Source: an uncultured Clostridia bacterium (GTDB lineage Bacteria > Bacillota > Clostridia > Christensenellales > UBA1242). From it: 37,975 bases of DNA. Below are positions 25,791 to 33,649 of this stretch, one piece after another. A program made the translations under genes and the position numbers. Every line of letters begins with the position of its first letter. The first letter of the stretch is position 1. The DNA lies in contig CALVMU010000013.1 of NCBI GenBank assembly GCA_944348085.1, forward strand, positions 1 through 37,975, in the 5' to 3' direction. The notes below the pieces were generated by a model. That model was not told where the DNA came from, made no database searches, and worked only from the letters and a program-made list of their open reading frames with translations.

Positions 25791-26219
25791 ATGAACAACA
25801 ATCTTTTAGGGCTTTTGTCCTCTCTTTTTGGTGGTGGTTTTGCTCAAAATGGGCAAAATTTTTCAGGAGACAATGGACAAAATGGATTTGGGCAGAACGC
25901 TTTTGGACAGAACGCTTTTGGGCAAAATGGTTACGAACAAAATGTGTTTGGGCAAAATAATATTGGACAAAATGGGCAAGGTCTAAACAACAGCGTCTAT
26001 GCTCAAAGTTTTCCAGACGAGGCATATCAAAATGTTCAAAACAGCACGCAAAACGAGCAACCTTTCAATCCAAACATGCTTTCAGCACTTTTGTCAATGA
26101 TGGGCAAGAATGGCGACTTATCTTCTCTTTCTTCAATTTTTTCAGCAAACAAACAAGAGCAAAATGAAAAAAGTGGTCAAAAAAAATCACCGCCCGAGGA
26201 CGATGATATCATAATTTAA
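25791..26219 (+). CDS. Gln/Asn/Gly-rich low-complexity protein
   Basis: The 142-aa protein begins MNNNLLGLLSSLFGGG and has an imperfect tandem repeat of (F/Y)GQN(A/G/V) units from about residue 25 to 65. A second hydrophobic stretch (MLSALLSMMGKNGDL) and an acidic end (PPEDDDIII) follow. This is a prion-like composition with short amphipathic ends. The reading frame is open upstream to a GTG at 25737, but the ATG at 25791 opens the typical sequence. No Shine-Dalgarno is apparent, only an AT-rich run. Function is unknown. It is divergent from the 86-aa/S8 pair and ends 11 nt from the convergent ABC gene. Confidence 0.65.
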   Translation: MNNNLLGLLSSLFGGGFAQNGQNFSGDNGQNGFGQNAFGQNAFGQNGYEQNVFGQNNIGQNGQGLNNSVYAQSFPDEAYQNVQNSTQNEQPFNPNMLSALLSMMGKNGDLSSLSSIFSANKQEQNEKSGQKKSPPEDDDIII

Positions 26220-26230
26220 TTTTAAAAATT

Positions 26231-26878
26231 TTATAAACTTTCGACAATTGAGCCGTTTTTAAAATAAATCATTTTCTTTGCAAATTTCTGCGCAATTTCA
26301 GGTTTGGTCGTTGCCACAATAAGTGTGGTCTTTTTTGTTTTAAGCTTTTTGATAAGGTCAACAACAACTTCCATTGTCGCCTCGCTGAGCTTGTCAAAAA
26401 TGTTGTCAACCATCAAAAGATCAAGCTCGCGAAGTGAAAGACGAATAAGCGAAAGCACATATTTTTCTTCAAGGCTAAGGTCTTTTATTTTTGTGTCTTT
26501 GATTTTTTCGATTGCAAATTCGATGATAACATTGTTGATTTTGTTTTCGATTTCGCTTTCAGTCAGTCCCCAACCTTTGAGAATGTATTTAAAGTTTTCA
26601 TAAACAGATTTTTTTTCTAGAAACACAGGCGTTGCTGGCACATATCCAGCTTGCAAGTCAGTGCGGAAATTGACTTTTTCAAGTGGAATATCTCTGATAT
26701 AAACCTCGCCCTTTGTTGCCTTTTCAAGTTTTGCAAGCACTCTTAAAAGTGAGGTTTTTCCGCTTTCATCTTCGCCCACAAATGCAACAGCCTCGCCATC
26801 TTCAATATTGAGGTTGATATCATATAGAGCATAATATTCTCGAGTATATTTCAAAAACAAATTTTTAACTTCAACCAT
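26231..26878 (-). CDS. Degenerate ABC-type ATP-binding protein
   Basis: The 215-aa protein has the overall ABC ATPase fold: Walker A GEDESGKT (35-42) and Walker B hydrophobics ending in D158. Four other catalytic positions are altered. The Q-loop Gln is Ala (GYVPAT), the LSGGQ signature reads LSLEE (134-138), the catalytic Glu is Asn (N159), and the switch His is Thr (T191). It probably binds but does not hydrolyse ATP efficiently. No permease gene is adjacent. AAAGGTGG lies 7 nt before the ATG. A regulatory or structural role is more likely than transport. Confidence 0.8.
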   Translation of the reverse strand: MVEVKNLFLKYTREYYALYDINLNIEDGEAVAFVGEDESGKTSLLRVLAKLEKATKGEVYIRDIPLEKVNFRTDLQAGYVPATPVFLEKKSVYENFKYILKGWGLTESEIENKINNVIIEFAIEKIKDTKIKDLSLEEKYVLSLIRLSLRELDLLMVDNIFDKLSEATMEVVVDLIKKLKTKKTTLIVATTKPEIAQKFAKKMIYFKNGSIVESL

Positions 26879-26910
26879 ATTTTGCCACCTTTAGTTTATT
26901 TTACTATATT

Positions 26911-26948
26911 TTATAAAAAAAATAAAGCAAAAAGAGCTCTTTTGCTTA
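26911..26948 (-). terminator. Terminator of the lipoprotein gene
   Basis: AGCAAAA(A)GAG pairs with CTCTTTTGCT with one bulged A. The minus strand then runs into T8 (plus-strand A-run near 26915-26923). It lies about 55 nt beyond the lipoprotein stop. Confidence 0.75.
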
Positions 26949-27000
26949 TATTTTTTTGTCTTTAACAGCTTTTTTCAAAAAATTTAACTTTAATTTGCAC

Positions 27001-27516
27001 TCATCCATTTTCGCTAGCCTTGACATTTAGGTTGAAAATGTCGCTTATTGGCATGGTTTCGGTCAAAATGTAGCCTGTTCGCGCAGAATTTTCAACTATA
27101 TCGCCAGCAACAACGCGAATTGCAATGTTTTTTGCCTCTTTCGAGGAGAAAAGATAGTTGTGCCCAACTGCTTCTTTTTGCGTCACAAAAGTCTCTTGAC
27201 CTTCTTTGCCATTTGCAATTGCAATAAGGTTGGTCAAAGAATACCAAACATCACTTTCAGCAATTTCAAATGTGAGTTTCTCGCCATTGTCTTCCCAAAA
27301 AGTCACCTCGCCACTTTTGGTGAAGCGAAGTTGCACATCAACGCCCAAATTTTCAAGACGACTGTCCGATGCAAAAGAGATTGAAACTGCCGAATTTGTG
27401 CTTCCGACTGCAGTTATCTCGCTGATAGTGGCTCCGCGAACTGACAGACTGTCTTCACAAGCAACTGCAAAAATTGCAAAACAAACCAAGCAAAAAGATA
27501 GTAAAAGTTTTTTCAT
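27001..27516 (-). CDS. Putative lipoprotein of unknown function
   Basis: The 171-aa protein has a lipoprotein signal peptide: basic MKK, a hydrophobic core (LLLSFCLVCFAIFAV) and a lipobox AVAC with Cys at about residue 20. The mature part is beta-rich (SVSISFASDSR, VDVQLRFTKSGEVTFW) and probably an Ig-like or carbohydrate-binding fold; no family is recognised. I chose the ATG at 27516 because AGAGGA lies 7 nt upstream and the signal peptide starts there; the longer frame to 27564 adds an unrelated hydrophilic stretch. It lies between the yraN operon and the ABC gene with its own terminator. Confidence 0.75.
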   Translation of the reverse strand: MKKLLLSFCLVCFAIFAVACEDSLSVRGATISEITAVGSTNSAVSISFASDSRLENLGVDVQLRFTKSGEVTFWEDNGEKLTFEIAESDVWYSLTNLIAIANGKEGQETFVTQKEAVGHNYLFSSKEAKNIAIRVVAGDIVENSARTGYILTETMPISDIFNLNVKASENG

Positions 27517-27562
27517 AACATTTCCTCTTCTATTTTTTTGCCCAAATTTAAAAAAGTTAAAC

Positions 27563-27590
27563 AAAAAATCACCTCTTTAGCGAGATGATT
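27563..27590 (-). terminator. Terminator of the ylxM-yraN operon
   Basis: On the minus strand AATCATCTC pairs with GAGGTGATT (one T-G wobble), followed by a T6 run. It overlaps the yraN stop codon. Confidence 0.85.
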
Positions 27591-27939
27591 AAACTTCAAA
27601 CGCGTTTTCAATAAAATTTATCTTTCCGTCAAGAACTTCGACCACACAAAAAGAGGCTTCGCTGTCCATTTTATGCTTTTCAAGCAAATATAGCTGAGCA
27701 GTTTTTGCAATCTTCATCTGTTTTCTTCGGTCAACAGCCTCACCTGGCAAACCAAAAGCAGTGCTTGAGCGCTCTTTAACTTCAACAAAGCAAATTTTAT
27801 TGCCCTTTGTTGCAATAATATCGATTTCGCCCAGTTTATTGCGATAGTTTGTCTCTAAAATCTGATATTTCAAATTTTTTAGATATGCGTAAACTTGAGC
27901 CTCACCAATATCACCTTTAATCTTATTCAGCTTTTTCAT
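27589..27939 (-). CDS. yraN: YraN family protein (UPF0102), endonuclease-like
   Basis: This 116-aa protein has the YraN pattern: KGDIGEAQVYAYLK at the N-terminus, then NYRNKLGEIDIIA, CFVEVKERSS and GLPGEAVDRRKQMKI. The Glu-Asp-Glu-Val-Lys positions match a restriction-endonuclease-like fold, suggesting a Holliday-junction-resolvase-type nuclease; the real function is unproven. It is the last gene of the rpsP-trmD operon, starting one base inside the rbgA stop (TGATG), so it is translationally coupled. Confidence 0.92.
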   Translation of the reverse strand: MKKLNKIKGDIGEAQVYAYLKNLKYQILETNYRNKLGEIDIIATKGNKICFVEVKERSSTAFGLPGEAVDRRKQMKIAKTAQLYLLEKHKMDSEASFCVVEVLDGKINFIENAFEV

Positions 27940-28751
27940 CAGTCGAGCGTTATCCTCCCCATTCTGCCCTTTCTGAAATCGTCAATCACAGCAGATGCTG
28001 TCCTCTCAATGTCAGGCTCACCTTCTTTGAGTTTGTAGCCTCTTTTTTCAGCAATTTCTTCAAGAGTTTTTGCGCCTTTAAACCTTTCCTCAACAGCGGT
28101 TGGGTATTTTTCTTCAAGCATCTTGATAAGCTCCAGCGCAAGTTCAACCTCATCAAAAATTTGGTCTTTAATGCTTCCAATAAGGCACAGTTTTTTTGCT
28201 ATCTCTTGATTTTCAAGGTTTGGATAAAGTGTTCCTGGAGTGTCACAAAGCTCAATGTTGTCACCAATTGCCACCCACTGCGTTGTTTTTGTCACGCCAG
28301 GCTTGTTGCCAGTGATTGCTTTTGCCTTTCCGCAAAGATTGTTGACAAGCGTGCTTTTTCCAGAATTTGGAATGCCAACAACAAGCGCTCTGATGCTTGT
28401 TTTGATGCCTTTTGCCTTAAATTTGGCAAGTTTTTCACTGCAAAGCGAGTTGATTTTTTGCTTTATAATTTTTCCAGAACCAGAAAGAGTGCTGTTAAGA
28501 CAAACATAGTCACAATTTGCCTTTCTATAATTTTTTGCAATTTCTTTAACCTTGCCTTCATCAGCTAGGTCAAGTTTGCTGAAAACATACAAAATCTTTT
28601 TGCCCTCAGCAAGTTTGTTGAGTGCTGGATTGACAGAAGAGATTGGCGCTCTTGAGTCAAGCACATAAATGACAACATCAATATTATTTAGAAGCGCTTT
28701 CATTTCTCTCAGCGCTTTTTTCATATGCCCTGGAAACCAATTGATTTTCAT
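27939..28751 (-). CDS. rbgA: Ribosome biogenesis GTPase RbgA (YlqF)
   Basis: The 270-aa circularly permuted GTPase shows motifs in the order G4 (SKLD), G1 (GIPNSGKST), G3 (DTPG), as expected for YlqF. The N-terminal NWFPGHMKKALREM is diagnostic. RbgA assists late 50S subunit assembly. Its C-terminal RNA-binding helical domain is present (about residues 200-270). AGAGGAAG precedes the ATG. It sits downstream of trmD and upstream of yraN as in many Bacillota. Confidence 0.96.
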   Translation of the reverse strand: MKINWFPGHMKKALREMKALLNNIDVVIYVLDSRAPISSVNPALNKLAEGKKILYVFSKLDLADEGKVKEIAKNYRKANCDYVCLNSTLSGSGKIIKQKINSLCSEKLAKFKAKGIKTSIRALVVGIPNSGKSTLVNNLCGKAKAITGNKPGVTKTTQWVAIGDNIELCDTPGTLYPNLENQEIAKKLCLIGSIKDQIFDEVELALELIKMLEEKYPTAVEERFKGAKTLEEIAEKRGYKLKEGEPDIERTASAVIDDFRKGRMGRITLD

Positions 28752-28775
28752 GTTTTCTTCCTCTTTTTTCGACTT

Positions 28776-29441
28776 TTATTTTTTAAGCAAATCTGGTCTG
28801 TTTGTTTCGGTTATTTTTTTTGACATTTCTTTTCGCCATTTGGCAATTTCTTGATGATTGCCAGAGAGCAAAACAGCAGGCACAGCCCTCTTTTTAAACA
28901 CTGCAGGACGAGTATATTGCGGATATTCCAAAGCGCCAGAAGAGAAGCTTTCTTCGCTCAAACTTTCCTCGGCAATCACCCCTTTAATCTGTCTTGAAAT
29001 GCTGTCAATCATGACCATGCTTGGCAGTTCTCCGCCAGTCAGCACATAGTCGCCGATTGAAAATTGCTTGATGTCAAACAGCTCAAACAAACGCTCATCA
29101 ACGCCTTCATAGTGCCCACAAATAAAGACAAGATGCTTTTCTTTTGCAAGTTCTTTGGCGTCAGAATGATCAAAAACCTTGCCTCTTGGCGAAGGAAAGA
29201 TAAGCACAGAATTTCGTTTTTTGACCGATTTGATTGCGTCATAAAGCGGCTGGATCATCATAAGCATTCCAGCTCCGCCACCAAAAGGATAGTCATCACA
29301 TTTTTTATGCTTGTCCTGTGAAAAGTCGCGGATGTTTGTTATGCCAATATCAATCAGTCCTTTGGCTTTTGCGCGCGCTATAATGCTTGAGTCAAGATAT
29401 GAGAAACTTTCTGGAAAAAGCGTCAAAATGTCAATTTTCAT
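28776..29441 (-). CDS. trmD: tRNA (guanine37-N1)-methyltransferase TrmD
   Basis: The 221-aa SPOUT methyltransferase carries ILTLFPESF, the N-terminal DYPFGGGAGM, GHYEGVDERL, the knot motif YVLTGGELP and the C-terminal YTRPAVF. It makes m1G37 in tRNAs with G at 36, preventing +1 frameshifts. I chose the ATG at 29441, which overlaps the rimM stop by 4 nt (ATGA) and has GAGG 7 nt upstream, over a TTG at 29447. The C-terminal domain is near the usual length. Confidence 0.97.
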   Translation of the reverse strand: MKIDILTLFPESFSYLDSSIIARAKAKGLIDIGITNIRDFSQDKHKKCDDYPFGGGAGMLMMIQPLYDAIKSVKKRNSVLIFPSPRGKVFDHSDAKELAKEKHLVFICGHYEGVDERLFELFDIKQFSIGDYVLTGGELPSMVMIDSISRQIKGVIAEESLSEESFSSGALEYPQYTRPAVFKKRAVPAVLLSGNHQEIAKWRKEMSKKITETNRPDLLKK

Positions 29442-29929
29442 ACGCAAACCTCGTCAAACTTTTGCTGATTGACAACAAGCGTGCCATCTTTGGCTGAAAA
29501 CACACCTTCAACATAAGGCACTTCCATTTTTCTGCCGTCCTTTTCAATGATAAACACATCGCATGCGCCATAGTTTACCACATCCAAAATCTGTCCGACA
29601 AACTCACCTTTTTCGTTATATAAAAGCATTCCGATAAGTTCGTCAATCAAAAACTCGTCTTCCGCCTTTGCTTTTTCAAGGTCTTCGCGCTCAATATAGA
29701 TCAGTTTGTCTCTCAAAGTTTCCGCTTCATTGCGCGTGGAAACACCTTTGAAAGTGACATACAAAAAGCCTTGCCTTAGAGAAATGCGAGAAATTTCAAA
29801 TTCTCGGTCACCCACAAAGCAATTGTCCAAATTTTTAAAAACAGCAAGGAGGTTGGTCAGAGGCAATGCCTTAACCTCTCCCCGAATTCCTTGCGGTTTC
29901 AATATTTTTGCGATTTCGATTTTTGACAT
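29438..29929 (-). CDS. rimM: 16S rRNA processing protein RimM
   Basis: The 163-aa protein has the N-terminal RimM beta-barrel (KILKPQGIRGEVKALPLT) and a C-terminal PRC-barrel (about residues 90-160; DELIGM, VGQILDVVNYGACDVF). It binds ribosomal protein S19 and helps 30S head maturation. GGAGAG lies 5 nt before the ATG. It follows khpA directly and is coupled to trmD. Confidence 0.95.
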   Translation of the reverse strand: MSKIEIAKILKPQGIRGEVKALPLTNLLAVFKNLDNCFVGDREFEISRISLRQGFLYVTFKGVSTRNEAETLRDKLIYIEREDLEKAKAEDEFLIDELIGMLLYNEKGEFVGQILDVVNYGACDVFIIEKDGRKMEVPYVEGVFSAKDGTLVVNQQKFDEVCV

Positions 29930-30163
29930 TTACTCTCCAAATTTCACAAAAACTTTTTTGTGCTCACGAGAGGAAACTGATTTGACAAAAGTGCGAATTG
30001 CTGATGCAATCTTGCCATTTTTGCCAATAACCTTGCCCATGTCGTCTGGATTAACTTCAACATGAATGGTTATTTCGCCGTTTTCACTTTCCTCTTGACT
30101 CACTTTGACTGAATCTTCATCGCTGACAAGTTTTTTAACTAAAAACTCAACAAGTTCAACCAT
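29930..30163 (-). CDS. khpA: KH-domain RNA-binding protein KhpA (YlqC)
   Basis: This 77-aa single KH domain has the GxxG loop GKNGK near residues 48-52 and HVEVNPDDMGKVIG just before it. KhpA-type proteins bind RNA with KhpB/EloR partners and influence cell division and sRNA function. TAAGGAG precedes the ATG. It sits between rpsP and rimM, the classic Bacillota order. Confidence 0.95.
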   Translation of the reverse strand: MVELVEFLVKKLVSDEDSVKVSQEESENGEITIHVEVNPDDMGKVIGKNGKIASAIRTFVKSVSSREHKKVFVKFGE

Positions 30164-30173
30164 TTTCCTCTCC

Positions 30174-30422
30174 TTATTTTGTGATTATTCCGCTTTTTAC
30201 AAGAAGTTGTTTTGCTGTATCAGTTGGTGTAGCACCATTTTTGAGCCACTTTGCAGCCTTTTCAGCGTCGATTTTGATCTCTGCTGGGTCAGTAAGTGGA
30301 TTGTAAGTTCCAATAATGTCGATAAATTTGCCATCTCTTGGAGCTCTTGAATCAGCAACAACAACTCTATAGAATGGGGCTTTTTTAGCTCCAAGTCTTG
30401 TAAGTCTGATTTTTACTGCCAT
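30174..30422 (-). CDS. rpsP: 30S ribosomal protein S16
   Basis: The 82-aa S16 is complete: [20 protein letters not shown] at the N-terminus, then [15 protein letters not shown] and [16 protein letters not shown]16 stabilises the 5' domain of 16S rRNA. AAAGGAGG lies 6 nt before the ATG. It follows ffh by 65 nt. Confidence 0.98.
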   Translation of the reverse strand: MAVKIRLTRLGAKKAPFYRVVVADSRAPRDGKFIDIIGTYNPLTDPAEIKIDAEKAAKWLKNGATPTDTAKQLLVKSGIITK

Positions 30423-30487
30423 TTTTTCCTCCTTTAAAATTTATATAAAATTGCCGTCAAACTTTTGGTTTTCTTGCAATGATATAC

Positions 30488-31798
30488 CTACATAAAATTT
30501 CTTAGTTTTCCGTTTTTAAGTTGTTTCATCATCTCTTTTGATTGTTCAAACTGCTTGAGAAGTTGATTTACCTGCTGAACTGATGTTCCACTTCCCTTCG
30601 CAATGCGCTGACGACGACTTGCCTTGATAATTTCTGGACGCAATCTTTCCTCAGGTGTCATTGACTGAATGATTGCTTTGTTGACCACAATCTGATGCTC
30701 GTCAATGTCAAGGTTTTTGATTTTGTTGCCAACGCCTGGAATCATAGCCAGCAAATCTTTGATGTTGCCCATTTTTTTCAAGCTTTCAATTTGTTTGAGA
30801 TAGTCATCAAAGGTAAACGAATTTTCTCTAAATTTTTTCTCGAGGGCCTTTGCCTCTTCTTCGCTGACAGCCTCTTGAGCCTTTTCGATAAGCGACAAAA
30901 CATCGCCCATACCAAGAATTCGGCTTGCTATTCGGTCAGGATAGAAAGGTTCGATATCTCCAATTTTTTCGCCCACGCCAGTAAATTTGATTGGCTTGCC
31001 TGTGATTGCCTTGATTGAAAGCGCCGCGCCACCTCTTGTGTCACCGTCAAGTTTGGTAAGAATAACTCCAGTGATGTCAAGGTCTTTGTTAAAGCTCTCG
31101 GCAACCGTCACAGCATCCTGCCCTGTCATTGCATCAACAACCAGCAAAATTTCGGTTGGGCTGACCTTGGCTTTGATGTTTTTAAGCTCGTTCATCAGCT
31201 CTTCATTGATGTGAAGTCTTCCCGCTGTGTCGATAATAACTGTGTCAAAGCCTTGTTTTTTTGCATGCTCAATTGCTTGCTCTGCAGTTTTTACAGGATT
31301 TTGCGTGCCTTTTTCAAAAACTTCAACATTTGCCTGTTTGCCAACAATCTGAAGCTGATTTATTGCCGCTGGACGATAGATGTCACAAGCAACAAGAAGT
31401 GGTCGTTTTCCACTTTTTTTAAGATAAGCCCCAAGTTTTGCACACATGGTTGTTTTGCCTGCACCTTGAAGTCCGCATATCATGATGATGGTTGGAGGCT
31501 GAGATGCGACTTGAAGTTTTTGATTGTTTGAGCTCATAAGAGTGGTAAGCTCATCTCGAACAATCTTGATGACTTGTTGTGAAGGTGTAAGACTTTTTAA
31601 AACCTCGTCGCCGACCGCTTTTTCTGAAACATTTTTGACAAACTCTTTTGCAACAAGATAGTTGACATCAGCTTCAAGAAGCGCCATGCGCACTTCGCGC
31701 ATAGCCTCTTTAATTTCAAGTTCTGTAAGTTTGCCACGATTTCTTAGTTTTGAAAAGATGTGGTTAAATCTTTCAGATAACGAATTAAAAAGTGCCAT
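30488..31798 (-). CDS. ffh: Signal recognition particle protein Ffh (SRP54)
   Basis: The 436-aa protein has an N domain (about residues 1-90), a G domain with G1 GLQGAGKTT, DTAGR and TKLDGD, and an M domain after residue about 300 that binds SRP RNA and signal peptides (SGTSVQQVNQLLKQF). The C-terminus ends soon after the RNA-binding helix (GKLRNFM) without the usual Met-rich extension. I chose the ATG at 31798, which overlaps the ylxM stop as TGATG, with GGGG 8 nt upstream. No SRP RNA gene was recognised in the window. Confidence 0.97.
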   Translation of the reverse strand: MALFNSLSERFNHIFSKLRNRGKLTELEIKEAMREVRMALLEADVNYLVAKEFVKNVSEKAVGDEVLKSLTPSQQVIKIVRDELTTLMSSNNQKLQVASQPPTIIMICGLQGAGKTTMCAKLGAYLKKSGKRPLLVACDIYRPAAINQLQIVGKQANVEVFEKGTQNPVKTAEQAIEHAKKQGFDTVIIDTAGRLHINEELMNELKNIKAKVSPTEILLVVDAMTGQDAVTVAESFNKDLDITGVILTKLDGDTRGGAALSIKAITGKPIKFTGVGEKIGDIEPFYPDRIASRILGMGDVLSLIEKAQEAVSEEEAKALEKKFRENSFTFDDYLKQIESLKKMGNIKDLLAMIPGVGNKIKNLDIDEHQIVVNKAIIQSMTPEERLRPEIIKASRRQRIAKGSGTSVQQVNQLLKQFEQSKEMMKQLKNGKLRNFM

Positions 31799-32079
31799 CA
31801 ATCTTCCCCTTTCTTGTTTTTAAGTTTTTCAATCTCGCCCTCAAGCGCTTTAAGCCTTTTATGAAAGCCCACTTTCTCTTCCAAACTGGCAAGTTTTGAA
31901 AGTGCTTTGTCAATGCTGTCTTTAACAGCTTGTCGCGAAACACCCTCATTTTCAGCAATCTCGCTGAGCGTTAAGTTTTCGTCAAGAAAACTTTCAAGCG
32001 CTTGCTGTTGCAGTTTGGTCAAAAGGCCTCGATAAATGTCAAAAAGCTCGGCATAATATAGATTTTCTTCAACCTTCAT
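31798..32079 (-). CDS. ylxM: YlxM family DNA-binding protein (UPF0122)
   Basis: This 93-aa helix-turn-helix protein has the YlxM/p13 pattern: LFDIYRGLLTKLQQQALE and the HTH LTLSEIAENEGVSRQAVKD. The family is encoded just upstream of ffh and may modulate SRP components; the mechanism is not settled. The ATG at 32079 has AAAGGA 6 nt upstream, and the longer frame (to 32127) adds a sequence unlike the family. It heads an eight-gene operon through yraN. Confidence 0.94.
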   Translation of the reverse strand: MKVEENLYYAELFDIYRGLLTKLQQQALESFLDENLTLSEIAENEGVSRQAVKDSIDKALSKLASLEEKVGFHKRLKALEGEIEKLKNKKGED

Positions 32080-32177
32080 AATTGTCCTTTTGTAAAGCAG
32101 TTTTACATTACAAAAAGATAATAGCACATAAAAAAGAAAAAAGCAAGCATTTTTTCAAAATTATTTTAATTTTCCTC

Positions 32178-32206
32178 TTGACCACTTCATAAGTCTATGT
32201 TAAAAT
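32178..32206 (+). promoter_or_regulatory. Promoter of the 110-aa hypothetical gene
   Basis: TTGACC (32178-32183) and TAAAAT (32201-32206) are separated by 17 nt on the plus strand, about 15 nt before an AAAAGGAAG ribosome binding site. Confidence 0.65.
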
Positions 32207-32231
32207 AAATATACTTTAAAAGGAAGCCATT

Positions 32232-32564
32232 ATGAACAAAAAAATCACAGCTCAAAACAACAATTTCAAAGAAAAAGAGACCATGCAACTCTTTTTGAAC
32301 AAGCGTAACAAATCAAAGGTTAATGAATTTTATTCCAATCTTAGCCCAAACTTTTTTGAGCTTAAAAATTCTATCATCAAAGTCAACCCTTCCTTGAATT
32401 TGTCTGACGAAAATCAGATGAGGCTTTATGAGATTTTGACTGAGATTTTCAAACTTTTCAATCAAAACAAATTTGAAGAAATGAATGAGCGCATTGAGAG
32501 TTTAAACAAAATACTTGTTGCTCACATGAAAGCAGAACAAAAAGAGCCTTGCGAAAAGATTTAA
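32232..32564 (+). CDS. 110-aa hypothetical protein
   Basis: The family is not recognised. The protein is hydrophilic, basic at the N-terminus (MNKKITAQNNNFKEKE) and mostly helical. It includes LYEILTEIFKLFNQNKFEEM and ends in an acidic and cysteine-containing tail. There is no signal peptide or membrane segment. It has its own promoter, an AAAAGGAAG ribosome binding site 5 nt before the ATG, and a hairpin terminator just beyond the stop. The last 4 nt overlap the convergent hemW gene. Confidence 0.7.
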   Translation: MNKKITAQNNNFKEKETMQLFLNKRNKSKVNEFYSNLSPNFFELKNSIIKVNPSLNLSDENQMRLYEILTEIFKLFNQNKFEEMNERIESLNKILVAHMKAEQKEPCEKI

Positions 32565-33649
32565 ATAAGTTTTTCAATAACAAGATTTGAAGCCCCGTAA
32601 TATGCGGGGTTTATTTTTATTTTTCCGCCATCTTCAAACAAAATTTGCAGTTTTTTAAGTTCTTGAAAATTTTGATTTTTTTCAATATCATAACCCTTTT
32701 CAAGCAAGTTTTGCTTGTCAAAACCCTCTTCACATCTCAGCCCAAGCATGATGACCTCTTCCACGATTTGCCTCTCTGTCAGCTTTTCTTCAAGCGACTT
32801 TCTGCCTTTGTAATAGTCTTCAAAAGTCAGTCCATTTGCCCAGCGTTTTTCGTCCATAAAAGAATGTGCGCCAAGTCCAAAGCCAAGATAATTTCCTCTT
32901 CGCCAATAATTTAAATTATGCTGGCATTTATAGCCTTTTTTTGCAAAATTTGAGATTTCATATTGAAAAAAGCCATTTTTTTGCAAAAATTTTGTCAATT
33001 TTGCGTAATTTTCAATTGTTTTTTCATCGCTCGGCAATTTTACAGAGCCATCTAAAACCATTTTTTCTAAGCGCGTATTCTCTTCCACTTGAAGCATGTA
33101 ACAAGAAAAATGAGTCACATATTTTTTGAGCAATTTGACCTCTTTTTTCAAGAAATTATACTTTTCATTTTCAAGTCCAAGCAAAAGGTCGCAATTTATA
33201 TTTTCAAAGCCAGCACGCTTTGCTTCTTTCAAAGCATCAAAAACTTGAGCATGGTTATGAAGGCGACCAAGTTTCTTTAGCACAGTATTATCAAGTGACT
33301 GAACGCCAATTGACAGTCTGTTGATGCCGATTGATTTATAAAATTCAAGCTTTTCTCTGTCAAGCGAGTTTGGATTTGCTTCAATTGTGATTTCTGCCTT
33401 GTCGCTAACCTCAAATTTTGATTTTATGGCGCTTAAAATTTCAGCGATAAAGTTTTTATCAACAGAGCTCGGAGTGCCTCCGCCAATAAAAATACTGTCC
33501 ACTTTGAAAGTGAAATTTGAAGATAAAATCTCTTGTTTTAATTTTTCAAAATAGCGTTTTTGCTCGCTATTTTTTCCAGCAAAAGATGCAAAGGCGCAGT
33601 ATAGGCACTTGCTTTCACAAAATGGAATATGCACATAAATGCCACTCAT
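32561..33649 (-). CDS. hemW: Radical SAM protein HemW (coproporphyrinogen oxidase-like)
   Basis: The 362-aa radical SAM enzyme has the 4Fe-4S motif CESKCLYC (C11, C15, C18), then FIGGGTPSSV, IEANPNSLD and the HemW tail region. The family (formerly called HemN-like) is now regarded as a heme chaperone rather than a coproporphyrinogen dehydrogenase. Length is close to typical. The ATG at 33649 overlaps the lepA stop as TAATG, so expression is coupled to lepA, a common Bacillota arrangement. Confidence 0.94.
   Translation of the reverse strand: MSGIYVHIPFCESKCLYCAFASFAGKNSEQKRYFEKLKQEILSSNFTFKVDSIFIGGGTPSSVDKNFIAEILSAIKSKFEVSDKAEITIEANPNSLDREKLEFYKSIGINRLSIGVQSLDNTVLKKLGRLHNHAQVFDALKEAKRAGFENINCDLLLGLENEKYNFLKKEVKLLKKYVTHFSCYMLQVEENTRLEKMVLDGSVKLPSDEKTIENYAKLTKFLQKNGFFQYEISNFAKKGYKCQHNLNYWRRGNYLGFGLGAHSFMDEKRWANGLTFEDYYKGRKSLEEKLTERQIVEEVIMLGLRCEEGFDKQNLLEKGYDIEKNQNFQELKKLQILFEDGGKIKINPAYYGASNLVIEKLI
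32591..32628 (+). terminator. Terminator of the 110-aa gene inside hemW
   Basis: CCCCG (32593-32597) pairs with CGGGG (32605-32609) around a 7-nt loop, followed by a T-rich tract on the plus strand. It lies in the antisense of the last hemW codons, so the convergent genes share this DNA. Confidence 0.7.
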
